This document shows, one piece after another, positions 50,220 through 58,650 of a DNA stretch of 64,000 nucleotides. Position 1 is the first letter of the stretch, and each line of letters opens with the position of its first letter. Origin of the DNA: Streptomyces coffeae. GTDB lineage: Bacteria > Actinomycetota > Actinomycetes > Streptomycetales > Streptomycetaceae. The stretch lies in assembly GCF_016741875.1 (NCBI RefSeq), contig NZ_JAERRF010000027.1, positions 1-64,000 of the forward strand. The letters are read 5' to 3'. The notes under the pieces were generated by a model. The model worked only from the letters and a program-made list of their open reading frames with translations, did no database searches and was not told where the DNA came from. The position numbers and the translations under genes are program-made.

Positions 50220-51232
50220 TCCTCCGCTCCCGCCTCCGCGACGGCGGCTTCCGGCTCCAGCTCCGGTGCGGTCGACTCCGGTGCCGTCGACTCCGGTACG
50301 GCCGCTTCCGGTACGGCCGCTTCCGGTACGGCCGCTTCCGGTACGGCCGCTTCCGGTACGCGCCGTCGTCGCCGCCACAGCCACGCGCCCGCGCCGGTGC
50401 CCGCGCCCAGTGCCCCGACCGCCGCCGGGACGAGCAGCCACAGCGGTACGGCGGTGTAGGTGGTGGACGCCGCGTCGTACGCTCCCCCGCCCGCGGTGAC
50501 CGTGAGTTTCACCGCCACCCGGTCGACGGCGGGCGGATCGGGCCACTTCTCGGTGAGCCGCACCCGGCGGCCGGGGGCCAGGTCGACCGGCAGGGTGCGG
50601 GCGTCGCGGCGCAGCACCGCGCCGAAGAGCCCGTCGGCGCGTACCGCGAGCCGTGGAGTGAGCGCGGTGGTGCCGCGGTTGACCAGGGCGTAGTGGATGG
50701 CCGCCGCGTCGCCGTGCCGCTCGACGCGGACGTCCTCGACGGAGAGCGCCGTCATGGTGGGCCCGTTGACCCGCAGATGCGTCCGTACCGCGATCTCGCG
50801 TCCGCCGCCGGAGACCCGGACCGCGCCGGAGCGCTCGCCGGGTGCCGCGTCGGCGGGGACGGTGACGGTCAGCGGGACATCGGCGCGGGTGCGGGGCGGC
50901 ACCCTCACGGTGTGCTCGGCGAGCGAGACCCGGATGCCGCCGGTGCCGCGCAGCCGGACGGTGCGGGGCCGGGTGCTCTCGTTGGTGACCGCGAGCGAGT
51001 CGTGGAGGACGGTGCCGGGGCCGCCCTCCAGATAGAAGTAGGTCCGGTCGCCCGCGCCCGGCGCGTTTCCACCGCCGGGCGCGGGCGCCGCCGACCAGCT
51101 GGGTCCCCCGGGCTCGGCGGGGGCCGCGGTGGCCGCTGCCGTGGGGAAGAGCGCGAGGGTCAGCAGAGGGGCGGTCAGTAGCGCGGCGGCGCGGGTGCGG
51201 ACGCGGACGACGGTGTGGGTACCAGACGGCAT
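50216..51232 (-). CDS. Exported beta-sandwich protein with single membrane anchor and AVPEA repeats
   Basis: The 338-residue protein has a signal peptide (AALLTAPLLTLALFPTAAATA), an extracytoplasmic region with two Ig-like halves (YLEGGPGTVLHDSLAVTNES, then VSGGGREIAVRTHLRVNGP) like the DUF916/NEW3-type proteins that precede surface operons, a membrane helix at about 270-292 (LWLLVPAAVGALGAGTGAGAW) and a cytoplasmic tail of six five-residue repeats (AVPEA/STAPE). AAGGAG precedes the ATG at 51232. It is the first gene of the coupled three-gene unit. Function unknown. Confidence 0.8.
   Translation of the reverse strand: MPSGTHTVVRVRTRAAALLTAPLLTLALFPTAAATAAPAEPGGPSWSAAPAPGGGNAPGAGDRTYFYLEGGPGTVLHDSLAVTNESTRPRTVRLRGTGGIRVSLAEHTVRVPPRTRADVPLTVTVPADAAPGERSGAVRVSGGGREIAVRTHLRVNGPTMTALSVEDVRVERHGDAAAIHYALVNRGTTALTPRLAVRADGLFGAVLRRDARTLPVDLAPGRRVRLTEKWPDPPAVDRVAVKLTVTAGGGAYDAASTTYTAVPLWLLVPAAVGALGAGTGAGAWLWRRRRRVPEAAVPEAAVPEAAVPEAAVPESTAPESTAPELEPEAAVAEAGAEE
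50266..50355 (-). repeat. 15-bp tandem repeats in the C-terminal coding part
   Basis: Four perfect 15-bp units (GTACGGCCGCTTCCG) at 50296-50355 follow two diverged units at 50266-50295 (GTGC[G/C]GTCGACTCCG). Unit length is a multiple of three, so slippage changes the number of AVPEA repeats without a frameshift. Confidence 0.9.
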
Positions 51233-51435
51233 CGGCGGCTCCTTGGGTACTCGTCCTCGTACGGCCCGGCCGGGCGGGGCAGAGCTCAACGCTCCGCGGG
51301 AAGTGCCGGGAAGTGCCGTCGTGCGTCTGCGGCTGCCTCGTGGCTGGTCGCGCCCACGCGGCGGAGCCGCACATCGACACAGCCCCGCGCCCCTTCGGGG
51401 CGCACCCGAACTGCACCGGACTTCAGCGAGTCCGC

Positions 51436-52191
51436 TCAGTGCGTCTGGTGGCGGCGCCGGCTCAGCCAGAGGGCCCCGGCCACCCCGGTGAGCAGCACGG
51501 TGCCGCCGAGGGTGCCGAGCGCGATGGCGGAGTCGGCCGGTCCGGTCTGCGGAAGCTGGGAGCCGCCGCCGGAGCCGGAGCCGCCCGTACCGCCCGTGCC
51601 ACCTGTGCCGCCGGTCCCCCCGTTGTCGCTGCCGCCGGAGGATCCGCTTCCGCCGCCGGAGCCGCCCGAGCTCTTGACGTCCAGCGTCAGCGAGGGCTTC
51701 GGGTTGTTGCCGGGGGTGCAGGTGGTGGTGGTGCCCAGGGCCTTGATGGTGAGGGTGGAGGCGGTGAAGGTGACCTTGCCGCTCTTCTTCGGCGTGTAGG
51801 TGCCCGACAGATCACGGATCTTGATCGGGGTGTTGGCGGGGATCGCCTTGTCGTTGGCGGGCCCCGCGACCGACACCGTCCCGGTCTCCGCACCGCCCAG
51901 CTTGATGAGCGCGCTGGGGTGCATGGCGCCCTTGCCGAGTTCGACCGGGCTGGAGGAGACACCCTTCTCGAAGGACATGGTGAGCTTGTAGCCGTTGCCG
52001 CTCTTCACGCTCTTGATGTCGATGGGCGACACCGCGCTCTTGTCGCCGATCGGCGTCTTGCACTTGTAGTCGACATCGACGGTGGTGGCGTGGGCGGACG
52101 GGGCACCGAGGAAGACCGCGGAACCGGCCAGGGCCGCGGCGAGGGCGAGGGCGCCGCCGCGTCCGACCGTACGGCGTTGTGTGTGGGACAC
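51436..52191 (-). CDS. LPQTG-type sortase-anchored surface protein
   Basis: The 251-residue protein has a signal peptide (about 1-36, ending PSAHA), one domain at about 37-165 starting TVDVDYKCKTPIGDK, a Ser/Gly-rich spacer, and LPQTG at about 213-217 followed by a membrane helix and RRRHQTH. The single domain is homologous to the second domain of the 477-residue protein 2.3 kb downstream (shared VDYKCKTPIGDK, ALGTTTTCTP and GTYxPKxSGK-type segments). GAGAGGGG precedes the GTG start. It would be covalently attached to the cell wall. No sortase gene is visible in the window. Confidence 0.88.
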   Translation of the reverse strand: MSHTQRRTVGRGGALALAAALAGSAVFLGAPSAHATTVDVDYKCKTPIGDKSAVSPIDIKSVKSGNGYKLTMSFEKGVSSSPVELGKGAMHPSALIKLGGAETGTVSVAGPANDKAIPANTPIKIRDLSGTYTPKKSGKVTFTASTLTIKALGTTTTCTPGNNPKPSLTLDVKSSGGSGGGSGSSGGSDNGGTGGTGGTGGTGGSGSGGGSQLPQTGPADSAIALGTLGGTVLLTGVAGALWLSRRRHQTH

Positions 52192-52468
52192 GAGATCCCC
52201 TCTCGTCGAGCGCCGCAGCGGAAGAACTGACGGCATATCAGATCGGGCGCCGACAGTACGCCGGGGACCTTGGAGAGGGAAGACAAAGAGCACGCCCGAT
52301 TCGGCGCGTAGAGGATGAAGACCGGGTGAATCGGGTGGACGCGATTGCGGCGGGGGTGACCGCAGGGGCGGCGGGGGTGGCCGCGATGGCGGCGGCATGG
52401 GCCGCGGCGGATCAGCCGGCCCCGAGGGCGCTCAGCGCGCGGGGGAAGTCGGGCCGGGGCCGTGCTCT

Positions 52469-52978
52469 TCAGGCCGGGGCGGCGAGCTCGGCCCAGACCG
52501 TCTTGCCGGTGCCTTCCACGTTCCGCACAACGCCCCAGTCCAGGCAGAGCCGTTGGACGATGAACATCCCATGGCCGCCGGGGCGCCCGGCACGGTGCGG
52601 GGTGCGCGGCGCGGGCGTACCGGTGCCGAGGTCGACCACCTCGAGGCGGAGCACCTTGGCGTTGCAGCTGACGCGCAGCTCCTCGGGGCCGTCAGCGTGC
52701 AGACAGGCGTTGGTGACCAGTTCGGAGACGACGAGCAGCACATCTTCCGCGGCCGCCCGCTGATCGGCGGTCGCGGCCGGCAGCCAGCCCCAGTCGCGCA
52801 GCGCCTCGCGCGTGAAGTCACGGGCGCGCGGAACGGCTCCGCTGGCTCCGATCAGATGGAGCCTGCGAACCTGGCGGATCCGCCCGGCGGGTGGAGTGCC
52901 CGGTGGGATGGCCGAAGCGGCGGGGCCGTCCGGGTCCGGGCTGCGGTCGCCCGGCGGGTACGGCCGGGTGGTGCTCAT
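52469..52978 (-). CDS. Anti-sigma factor-type ATP-binding protein (RsbW-like)
   Basis: The 169-residue protein is a serine/threonine protein kinase of the HATPase/RsbW type. It shows the N-box VVSELVTNACLHADG, the G1 box VVDLGTGTP and the glycine-rich lid GGHGMFIVQRL. In partner switching such proteins hold a sigma factor and phosphorylate an anti-anti-sigma factor; here these would be the neighbouring STAS protein and sigma factor. The N-terminal 35 residues are proline-rich and probably disordered. It is separated from the STAS gene by 183 bases on the same strand. Confidence 0.85.
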   Translation of the reverse strand: MSTTRPYPPGDRSPDPDGPAASAIPPGTPPAGRIRQVRRLHLIGASGAVPRARDFTREALRDWGWLPAATADQRAAAEDVLLVVSELVTNACLHADGPEELRVSCNAKVLRLEVVDLGTGTPAPRTPHRAGRPGGHGMFIVQRLCLDWGVVRNVEGTGKTVWAELAAPA

Positions 52979-53161
52979 CAGCGCTTCACCTCACCGATTC
53001 ACCGATTCAGGGACAAGGGTTACCTGATCTCTTCAACAGTTTCAGCCTGTCTCCTGCCCGGCCAAAGCGTGAGAACACCCACTTCTTCGACACCGGTGAT
53101 GTGACGCGGGCAACGCTTCGACGCCCCGCTCAGGACTCACCGGGAACAGGAGTGGCGTAGA

Positions 53162-53530
53162 TCACTCAACAAGCGCTGCATCAAGCGAGTCATGCAGCGT
53201 GAAGACGGCTTCCGCTCCGGTGATCTCGAACACGCGGGCAACGATGGGCTGCATCCCGGCCAGGTGGACCCCACCACCCTCGGCCTCGGCCTTGAGGCGG
53301 GCGCCCAGGAGGACATTCAGCCCCGTCGAGTCGCAGAACTCCAGCTTGGAGCAGTCCACGACCAGCCGCGCGCGTCCCCCTTCCACGCACCGCTCCAGCG
53401 GCTCGCGCAGCACTTCGGCGGTGTGGTGATCCAACTCACCCGCTGGCGTGACGACCGCACTCGCCCCGTGGTGCCGAACCTCGACCTGGAGTCGGCCCTT
53501 GCTGGCGCTGCCGACCATCCCGCGGTCCAT
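53162..53530 (-). CDS. Anti-sigma factor antagonist (STAS domain)
   Basis: The 122-residue protein is a single STAS domain of the SpoIIAA/RsbV type. The phosphorylatable serine lies in LEFCDSTGLNVLL (Ser68), preceded by the GELDHHTAEVLREPL helix. Unphosphorylated, it would free the sigma factor by binding the anti-sigma protein. The ATG at 53530 follows GAGG with about eight bases spacing; the frame remains open upstream without similarity. It is divergent from the sigma factor gene. Confidence 0.9.
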   Translation of the reverse strand: MDRGMVGSASKGRLQVEVRHHGASAVVTPAGELDHHTAEVLREPLERCVEGGRARLVVDCSKLEFCDSTGLNVLLGARLKAEAEGGGVHLAGMQPIVARVFEITGAEAVFTLHDSLDAALVE

Positions 53531-53782
53531 GTGCGCACCTCTTCTGGCGTCTCGTTGCTTTCGATTGCGCGCATCGAACCCTACGCCTTCTACCCGCCCC
53601 TCCGGTAGCCGAACATTTCGCATACTTCGGCAAATATGGACAACGTGGACTTGCCACGCGATGGCCAATACAGGTAGGCGTAGTAGTGACCCGCTCGAAC
53701 ACGACCGGCTTTGGAGGCGCCGCTCACCCGAGCAGCACGTTATGGCATCGGCAGCCATATGCCGAGAACGACGGAGGAGACT

Positions 53783-54724
53783 ATGTCCCGCCAGCTCGAC
53801 GAATCGCGTACTGACCCGTCTTGGAGTACCGGCGCCTCGTCGACCACCGTGCCCCAGCAGTTCACCCCTGACACGGATGTCCAGGCCATCGCCGGAACCT
53901 CCTTGGATGAACTGCCGGATTTGTCCGACCTGCCGGAGATACCCCCGTATGAAACGGTTGGCCCGGTAGATGCACGGGCTCTCTCGAAGACCCTCTTCGA
54001 ACGCCTCGCGGTGCTGGACGAAGGCACCCACGAGTACGCGTACGTCCGCAACACGCTCGTCGAGCTGAACCTGGCACTGGTCAAGTTCGCCGCCTCGCGC
54101 TTCCGCTCCCGCAGCGAGCCGATGGAGGACATCGTCCAGGTCGGCACCATCGGACTGATCAAGGCGATAGACCGCTTCGAGCTCGGCCGTGGCGTCGAGT
54201 TCCCCACGTTCGCGATGCCGACCATCGTCGGCGAGATCAAGCGCTTCTTCCGGGACACCAGTTGGTCGGTGCGCGTGCCCAGGCGGCTCCAGGAGCTGCG
54301 GCTCGACCTGGCCAAGGCCGGTGACGAACTGGCCCAGCGGCTCGACCGCGCCCCCACCGTCGAGGAGTTGGCCGAGCGGCTGGACATCACCACCGCCGAG
54401 GTCGTCGAGGGCATGGCCGCGAGCAACGCGTACACCGCCAGCTCGCTGGACGCCCAGCCCGAGGAGGACGACACCGAGGGCACCCTGGCGGACCGGATCG
54501 GCTACGAGGACCACGGTCTCGAGGGCATCGAGTACATGGAGTCCCTGAAGCCGCTGATCGCCGAACTGCCGCCGCGCGACCGGAAGATCCTGTCGCTGCG
54601 CTTCGTGGCGAACATGACGCAATCGGAGATCGGTGAGGAGCTGGGTATCTCCCAGATGCATGTCTCCCGGCTGCTGTCGCGCACCCTCCGTCGGCTCCGC
54701 AAGGGACTGATGATCGAAGAGTGA
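53783..54724 (+). CDS. sigI: SigB/SigF-type alternative sigma factor (SigI-like)
   Basis: This 313-residue RNA polymerase sigma factor belongs to the SigB-like group used in stress and development. After a 65-residue acidic N-terminus, region 2 appears as LVKFAASRFRSRSEPMEDIVQVGTIGLIKAIDRF (in parts) and FPTFAMPTIVGEIKRFFRD, region 3 as RRLQELRLDLAKAGDELAQ, and region 4 as KILSLRFVANMTQSEIGEELGISQMHVSRLLSRTL. GGAGG stands five bases before the ATG at 53783. By synteny with S. coelicolor it corresponds to SigI; its regulators are the two divergent genes. The symbol rests on synteny from memory. Confidence 0.85.
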   Translation: MSRQLDESRTDPSWSTGASSTTVPQQFTPDTDVQAIAGTSLDELPDLSDLPEIPPYETVGPVDARALSKTLFERLAVLDEGTHEYAYVRNTLVELNLALVKFAASRFRSRSEPMEDIVQVGTIGLIKAIDRFELGRGVEFPTFAMPTIVGEIKRFFRDTSWSVRVPRRLQELRLDLAKAGDELAQRLDRAPTVEELAERLDITTAEVVEGMAASNAYTASSLDAQPEEDDTEGTLADRIGYEDHGLEGIEYMESLKPLIAELPPRDRKILSLRFVANMTQSEIGEELGISQMHVSRLLSRTLRRLRKGLMIEE

Positions 54725-54739
54725 CGCTGCCGCAGACGG

Positions 54740-54779
54740 ATAAGGGCCCGCCCCCGCTCAGCCCGGGACGGGTCCTTAT
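54740..54779. terminator. Terminator between sigma factor gene and hutI
   Basis: ATAAGGGCCCG (54740-54750) pairs with CGGGTCCTTAT (54769-54779) with one mismatch, between the convergent genes. Confidence 0.65.
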
Positions 54780-54803
54780 TCGCGTCGGCGTCCGCCGGGG
54801 GCG

Positions 54804-56000
54804 TCAGACCAGAGTGCCGCCGCGCCAGACGGCCGACACCAGCGGAACCCCCGGGCGGTAGGCGAGATGGACATGGGACGGGGCGTCCAGCAGCGCCAGA
54901 TCGGCGCGGGCGCCCGGCGCGATACGGCCCACATCGGTACGGCGCAGGGCGCGCGCCCCGCCCTCCGTGGCCGCCCAGACCGCCTCGTCCGGTGTCATCC
55001 CCATGTCGCGGACGGCCAGCGCGATGCAGAACGGCATCGAACTGGTGAAGGACGAGCCCGGGTTGCAGTCCGGCGAGAGCGCCACGGTGACGCCCGCGTC
55101 CAGCAGCCGGCGCGCGTCCGGGTACGGCGAGCGGGTGGAGAACTCGCAGCCCGGCAGCAGGGTGGCCACGGTGTCGCTGTGCGCCAGCGCGTCGATGTCC
55201 TCGTCCGTCAGATAGGTGCAGTGGTCGGCGGAGGCGGCGCCCAGCTCGACGGCGAGCTGCACCCCGGGGCCGTGGGAGAGCTGGTTGGCGTGGACCCGCG
55301 GGATCAGCCCGTGCCGCTGTCCGGCGGTGAGCACGGCCCGCGCCTGGTCGCCGTCGAAGGCGCCCTTCTCACAGAAGACGTCCACCCAACGGGCGTACGG
55401 GGCGCACATGTCGAGCATCGGGCCCGTGACCAGGTCCACGTAGGCGGCCGGGTCGTCGGCGAACTCGGGAGCGACGACATGCGCGCCCAGGAAGGTCACC
55501 TCGTCGGTGTGGGCGGCGGCGATGGACAGGGCGCGGGCCTCGTCCTCGGAGGTCAGCCCGTAGCCCGACTTGATCTCCAGCGTGGTGGTGCCCTGGCGCA
55601 GAGTCTCCATCACATAGCGGGCGACATTGGCGTTGAGCTCGTTGTTGGAGGCGGCCCGGGTGGCGGCCACGGTGGTGCGGATGCCGCCCGCGCTGTAAGG
55701 CCGCCCGGACATCCGGGCGTTGAACTCCTCGGTGCGGTCGCCCGCGAAGACCACATGGGAGTGGGAGTCCACAAAGCCGGGGATGGCGGCCCGTCCGGCC
55801 GCGTCGACCCGGTTGTCGGTGGCGGGTGCTTTGCTGGTCTCACCGACCCAGGCGATCCGGTCGCCGTCGATGACGACGGCCGCGTCCTGGATCAGACCGA
55901 GGGGGCCTTCACCGAGGGAGGGGTCGTTGGTGACGAGGCCGGCGATATGGGTGATGGCGGTCGTCGCGGGCGTGGCGGCCGCGTCCGTCGCGGTGGTCAT
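54804..56000 (-). CDS. hutI: Imidazolonepropionase
   Basis: HutI opens the imidazolone ring of 4-imidazolone-5-propionate to give N-formimino-L-glutamate, the third step of histidine degradation. The 398-residue metal-dependent amidohydrolase has the metal site AIPGFVDSHSHVVFAGDR, LEIKSGYGLT, the histidine in VTFLGAHVV, IPRVHANQLSHGPGVQLAVEL and ALSPDCNPGSS. It is last in the transcribed order hutU - M20 hydrolase - hutF - hutI, 47 bases after hutF. Start at 56000 fits the family; the AAGGAG is 12 bases upstream, a little far. Confidence 0.95.
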   Translation of the reverse strand: MTTATDAAATPATTAITHIAGLVTNDPSLGEGPLGLIQDAAVVIDGDRIAWVGETSKAPATDNRVDAAGRAAIPGFVDSHSHVVFAGDRTEEFNARMSGRPYSAGGIRTTVAATRAASNNELNANVARYVMETLRQGTTTLEIKSGYGLTSEDEARALSIAAAHTDEVTFLGAHVVAPEFADDPAAYVDLVTGPMLDMCAPYARWVDVFCEKGAFDGDQARAVLTAGQRHGLIPRVHANQLSHGPGVQLAVELGAASADHCTYLTDEDIDALAHSDTVATLLPGCEFSTRSPYPDARRLLDAGVTVALSPDCNPGSSFTSSMPFCIALAVRDMGMTPDEAVWAATEGGARALRRTDVGRIAPGARADLALLDAPSHVHLAYRPGVPLVSAVWRGGTLV

Positions 56001-56047
56001 CGTGGGGATGTTCTCCTTCGTGAGCCGCCGGAGCGGCCCGTTGTCGC

Positions 56048-57433
56048 TCAGCCGTGCAGGGCTGCGATGGACTCGGCCAGCGCCTCGGGCACGCGCGGGA
56101 CGAGCTGATGGGCGCCGTCCCGTACGACATGGCGGCCGCCGACCACGGTGTGCCGGACATCGGCGCTGGTCGCCGCGAATACGGCCGTCTCGGCGCCCAG
56201 CCGGGGCGGGGGCCCCGCGGTGCGCACCGAGTCCAGCGCGATCGTGGTGAGGTCGGCCAGCGCCCCCACCTCGATCCGGCCCGCGTCCTTGCCCCAGCCG
56301 AGCGCCGTATGGCCGTCCGTCGTTGCGGCGCGCAGCAGTTGGGGCGCGGTCCAGTGGCCGCGGGCGCGGGTGTGCAGCCGCTCGTCCAGCTCCATGGCGC
56401 GGGCCTCTTCCAGGATGTCGATCACGGCGTGGCTGTCGCTGCCCAGCGACAGCGGTGAGCCCGCGCGCTGGAGTTCGGCGGCCGGGCCGATGCCGTCGGC
56501 GAGGTCCCGTTCCGTGGTCGGGCACATGCACACCCCGGTGGCCGAGTGGCCCAGCAGCCGGATGTCGCCGGGGGTGAGATGGGTGGCGTGCACCGCGGTG
56601 GTGCGCGGTCCCAGCACCCCGTGATCGGAGAGCAGCCGGGTCGGGGTGAAGCCATGTGCCTCGACGCAGGCGTCGTTCTCGGCGGTCTGCTCGGAGAGGT
56701 GGATGTGGAGCGGCGCCGACCGCTCCTCGGCCCAGCCGGAGACGGTGCCCAACTGGTCGACGGGGACGGCCCGCACCGAGTGGATGGCCGCGCCGATCCG
56801 GGTGTTGCCGTTGCCCTTGAGCGCGGAGACCCGCTCGGCCCAGGCGTCGGCGCTGCCGTCGGAGAAGCGCAGTTGGTGCTGGTCGGGCTCGGCGCCGAAC
56901 CCGGAGGACAGATAGCAGGTGTCGAGGAGGGTGATACGGATTCCGGCCTCGGCCGCGGCCGCGATCAGGGCCTCCCCCATCGCGTTGGGGTCGCCGTAGC
57001 GGGTGCCGCCGGGTGCGTGGTGGAGGTAGTGGAACTCCCCCACGCAGGTGATGCCCGCCATGGCCATCTCGGCGTAGACGGCGCGGGCGAGTTCGAAGTA
57101 GCTGTCCGGGGTGAGCCGGTCGGCGACCTCGTACATCACCGTGCGCCAGGTCCAGAAGGAGTCCGGGGCGCCCTGCCGCTGATCGTGGGCCTGCGCCGTG
57201 CTTCCGGCCTGGACGAAGCCGCGCAGCGCCCGGTGGAAGGCATGGCTGTGCGCGTTGGCCAGGCCGGGGACGGTCAGACCGCGCAGGGTGACCGAGCCCG
57301 CGGGCGGCACGGGGCAGCCGGGCCGCACCGCGGTGATCCTTCCGTCCGTCGCGGCCACGATCAGCACGTCCGGCCGTATGCTTCCGCCGAGCCAGGCGTA
57401 CTCCGCCCAGTACGTCTGCGCCGTCAGTGACAC
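56048..57433 (-). CDS. hutF: Formimidoylglutamate deiminase
   Basis: HutF deiminates N-formimino-L-glutamate to N-formyl-L-glutamate and ammonia. The 461-residue amidohydrolase has TVPGLANAHSHAFHRALRGF, CVGEFHYLHHAPGGTRYGDP, LLDTCYLSSGF, PLHIHLSEQTAEND and the metal aspartate in SLGSDSHAVIDILEEARAM. The GTG start at 57433 overlaps the stop of the preceding M20 hydrolase gene by ten bases, with GAGGGG upstream. Its presence means the five-step route via formylglutamate is used rather than direct formiminoglutamase cleavage. Confidence 0.94.
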   Translation of the reverse strand: MSLTAQTYWAEYAWLGGSIRPDVLIVAATDGRITAVRPGCPVPPAGSVTLRGLTVPGLANAHSHAFHRALRGFVQAGSTAQAHDQRQGAPDSFWTWRTVMYEVADRLTPDSYFELARAVYAEMAMAGITCVGEFHYLHHAPGGTRYGDPNAMGEALIAAAAEAGIRITLLDTCYLSSGFGAEPDQHQLRFSDGSADAWAERVSALKGNGNTRIGAAIHSVRAVPVDQLGTVSGWAEERSAPLHIHLSEQTAENDACVEAHGFTPTRLLSDHGVLGPRTTAVHATHLTPGDIRLLGHSATGVCMCPTTERDLADGIGPAAELQRAGSPLSLGSDSHAVIDILEEARAMELDERLHTRARGHWTAPQLLRAATTDGHTALGWGKDAGRIEVGALADLTTIALDSVRTAGPPPRLGAETAVFAATSADVRHTVVGGRHVVRDGAHQLVPRVPEALAESIAALHG

Positions 57434-58650
57434 GCCAACCCCTCCAGTACCTGCGCGAGCGCGGCCACACCGGCGAGGCAGTCATCCTCGCCCGCCGTCT
57501 CCGCGGGTGAGTGCGAGACGCCGGTGGGGTTCCTTACAAACAGCATGGCGGTCGGAACCGACGCGGACAAAATGCCCGCGTCGTGCCCGGCGCCGGTGGG
57601 CAGCACCGGGACCCCGCCGAGCAGGCCCGACAGCCGGTCCCGCAGATCATGGGCGAATTCCACGACCGGGGTGAAGGACTCCCGGGTGACCCGGACCTCC
57701 ACCCCGTCGCGCTGTCCGCGCTCCACGGCGGCCCGCTCGACCTCCTCGACGACGGCGGCGAGGGTCTTCTCGTCGGCGGCCCGTGAGTCCAGCCAGCCGC
57801 GCACCAGGGAGGCGATGGCGTTGACCCCGTTGGGCTCCACGCTGACCTTGCCGAACGTGGCCAGTGCCCCCGCCAGCCGGGCCTTCTTGCGGGCCGCGAG
57901 CACGGTGTTGGCGTAGGTGAGCATCGGATCGCGGCGGTCCTCGATCCGGGTCGTCCCGGCGTGGTTGGCCTCGCCGTGGAAGTCGAACCGCCAGCGGCCG
58001 TGCGGCCAGATCGCCGAGGCCACGCCCACCGCGTCGCCGGTGTCGGCCAGCGCCCGGCCCTGCTCGACGTGCAACTCCACGAAGGCGCCGATCCGGGCCA
58101 GCCGCTCGGGGTCCGGGCCGATGGCTTCCGGGTCGTAACCGGCGCGCTCCATGGCCTGCGGCAGCGAGACCCCGTCGGCGTCACGCAGCGTATGCGCCTG
58201 GTCGACGGTGAGCTGTCCGGCGGTGAGCCGGGAGCCGACGCAGGCCAGCCCGAAGCGGGCGCCCTCCTCGTCGCCGAAGTTCACGATCGCGAGCGGTTTG
58301 GCGAGGTGCTTACCGCGTGCGCGGAGCTCGTCGAGGGCGGCGAAGGAGGAGACCACGCCGAGGGGGCCGTCGAAGGCACCGCCGTCGGGCACCGAGTCCA
58401 GGTGGGAGCCGGTGACAACCGCGTCCCCGGCGGCCGGGTCGCCGAGCCAGGCCCACTGGTTGCCGTTGCGGTCCACCTCGTAGGTGAGGCCGCGGGTCTC
58501 CGCCTGGCCACGGAACCAGGCGCGGCAGTCGGCGTCCGCGCCCGTCCAGGCGTAGCGGCGGTAGCCGGTGGTGGTGGCGTCCCGGCCGATGGGGGCGAGG
58601 TCGCGCCACATCTCCAGGAACGACGGGGATGCGCCTGCGGGTGCGGTCAC
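57424..58650 (-). CDS. M20-family amidohydrolase annotated as allantoate amidohydrolase
   Basis: This 408-residue zinc hydrolase of the AllC/N-carbamoyl amino acid hydrolase group has metal ligands in VTGSHLDSVPDGGAFDGPLG (His83, Asp94), NFGDEEGARFG (Glu128-Glu129), FVELHVEQGRAL and the late GAGHDAGILS. The helix GWLDSRAADEKTLAAVVEEV belongs to the dimerisation lid. It overlaps hutU by four bases (GTGA) and hutF by ten, so it is part of the histidine operon. That context suggests N-formyl-L-glutamate (the HutF product) as substrate rather than allantoate; this is an inference. Confidence 0.88.
   Translation of the reverse strand: MTAPAGASPSFLEMWRDLAPIGRDATTTGYRRYAWTGADADCRAWFRGQAETRGLTYEVDRNGNQWAWLGDPAAGDAVVTGSHLDSVPDGGAFDGPLGVVSSFAALDELRARGKHLAKPLAIVNFGDEEGARFGLACVGSRLTAGQLTVDQAHTLRDADGVSLPQAMERAGYDPEAIGPDPERLARIGAFVELHVEQGRALADTGDAVGVASAIWPHGRWRFDFHGEANHAGTTRIEDRRDPMLTYANTVLAARKKARLAGALATFGKVSVEPNGVNAIASLVRGWLDSRAADEKTLAAVVEEVERAAVERGQRDGVEVRVTRESFTPVVEFAHDLRDRLSGLLGGVPVLPTGAGHDAGILSASVPTAMLFVRNPTGVSHSPAETAGEDDCLAGVAALAQVLEGLACH

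Noticed and set aside
52300..52470. Small Ala/Gly-rich plus-strand frame (VDAIAAGVTAGAAG)
   Set aside because: No ribosome binding site of note, it runs into the antisense of the anti-sigma gene, and composition alone explains its openness.
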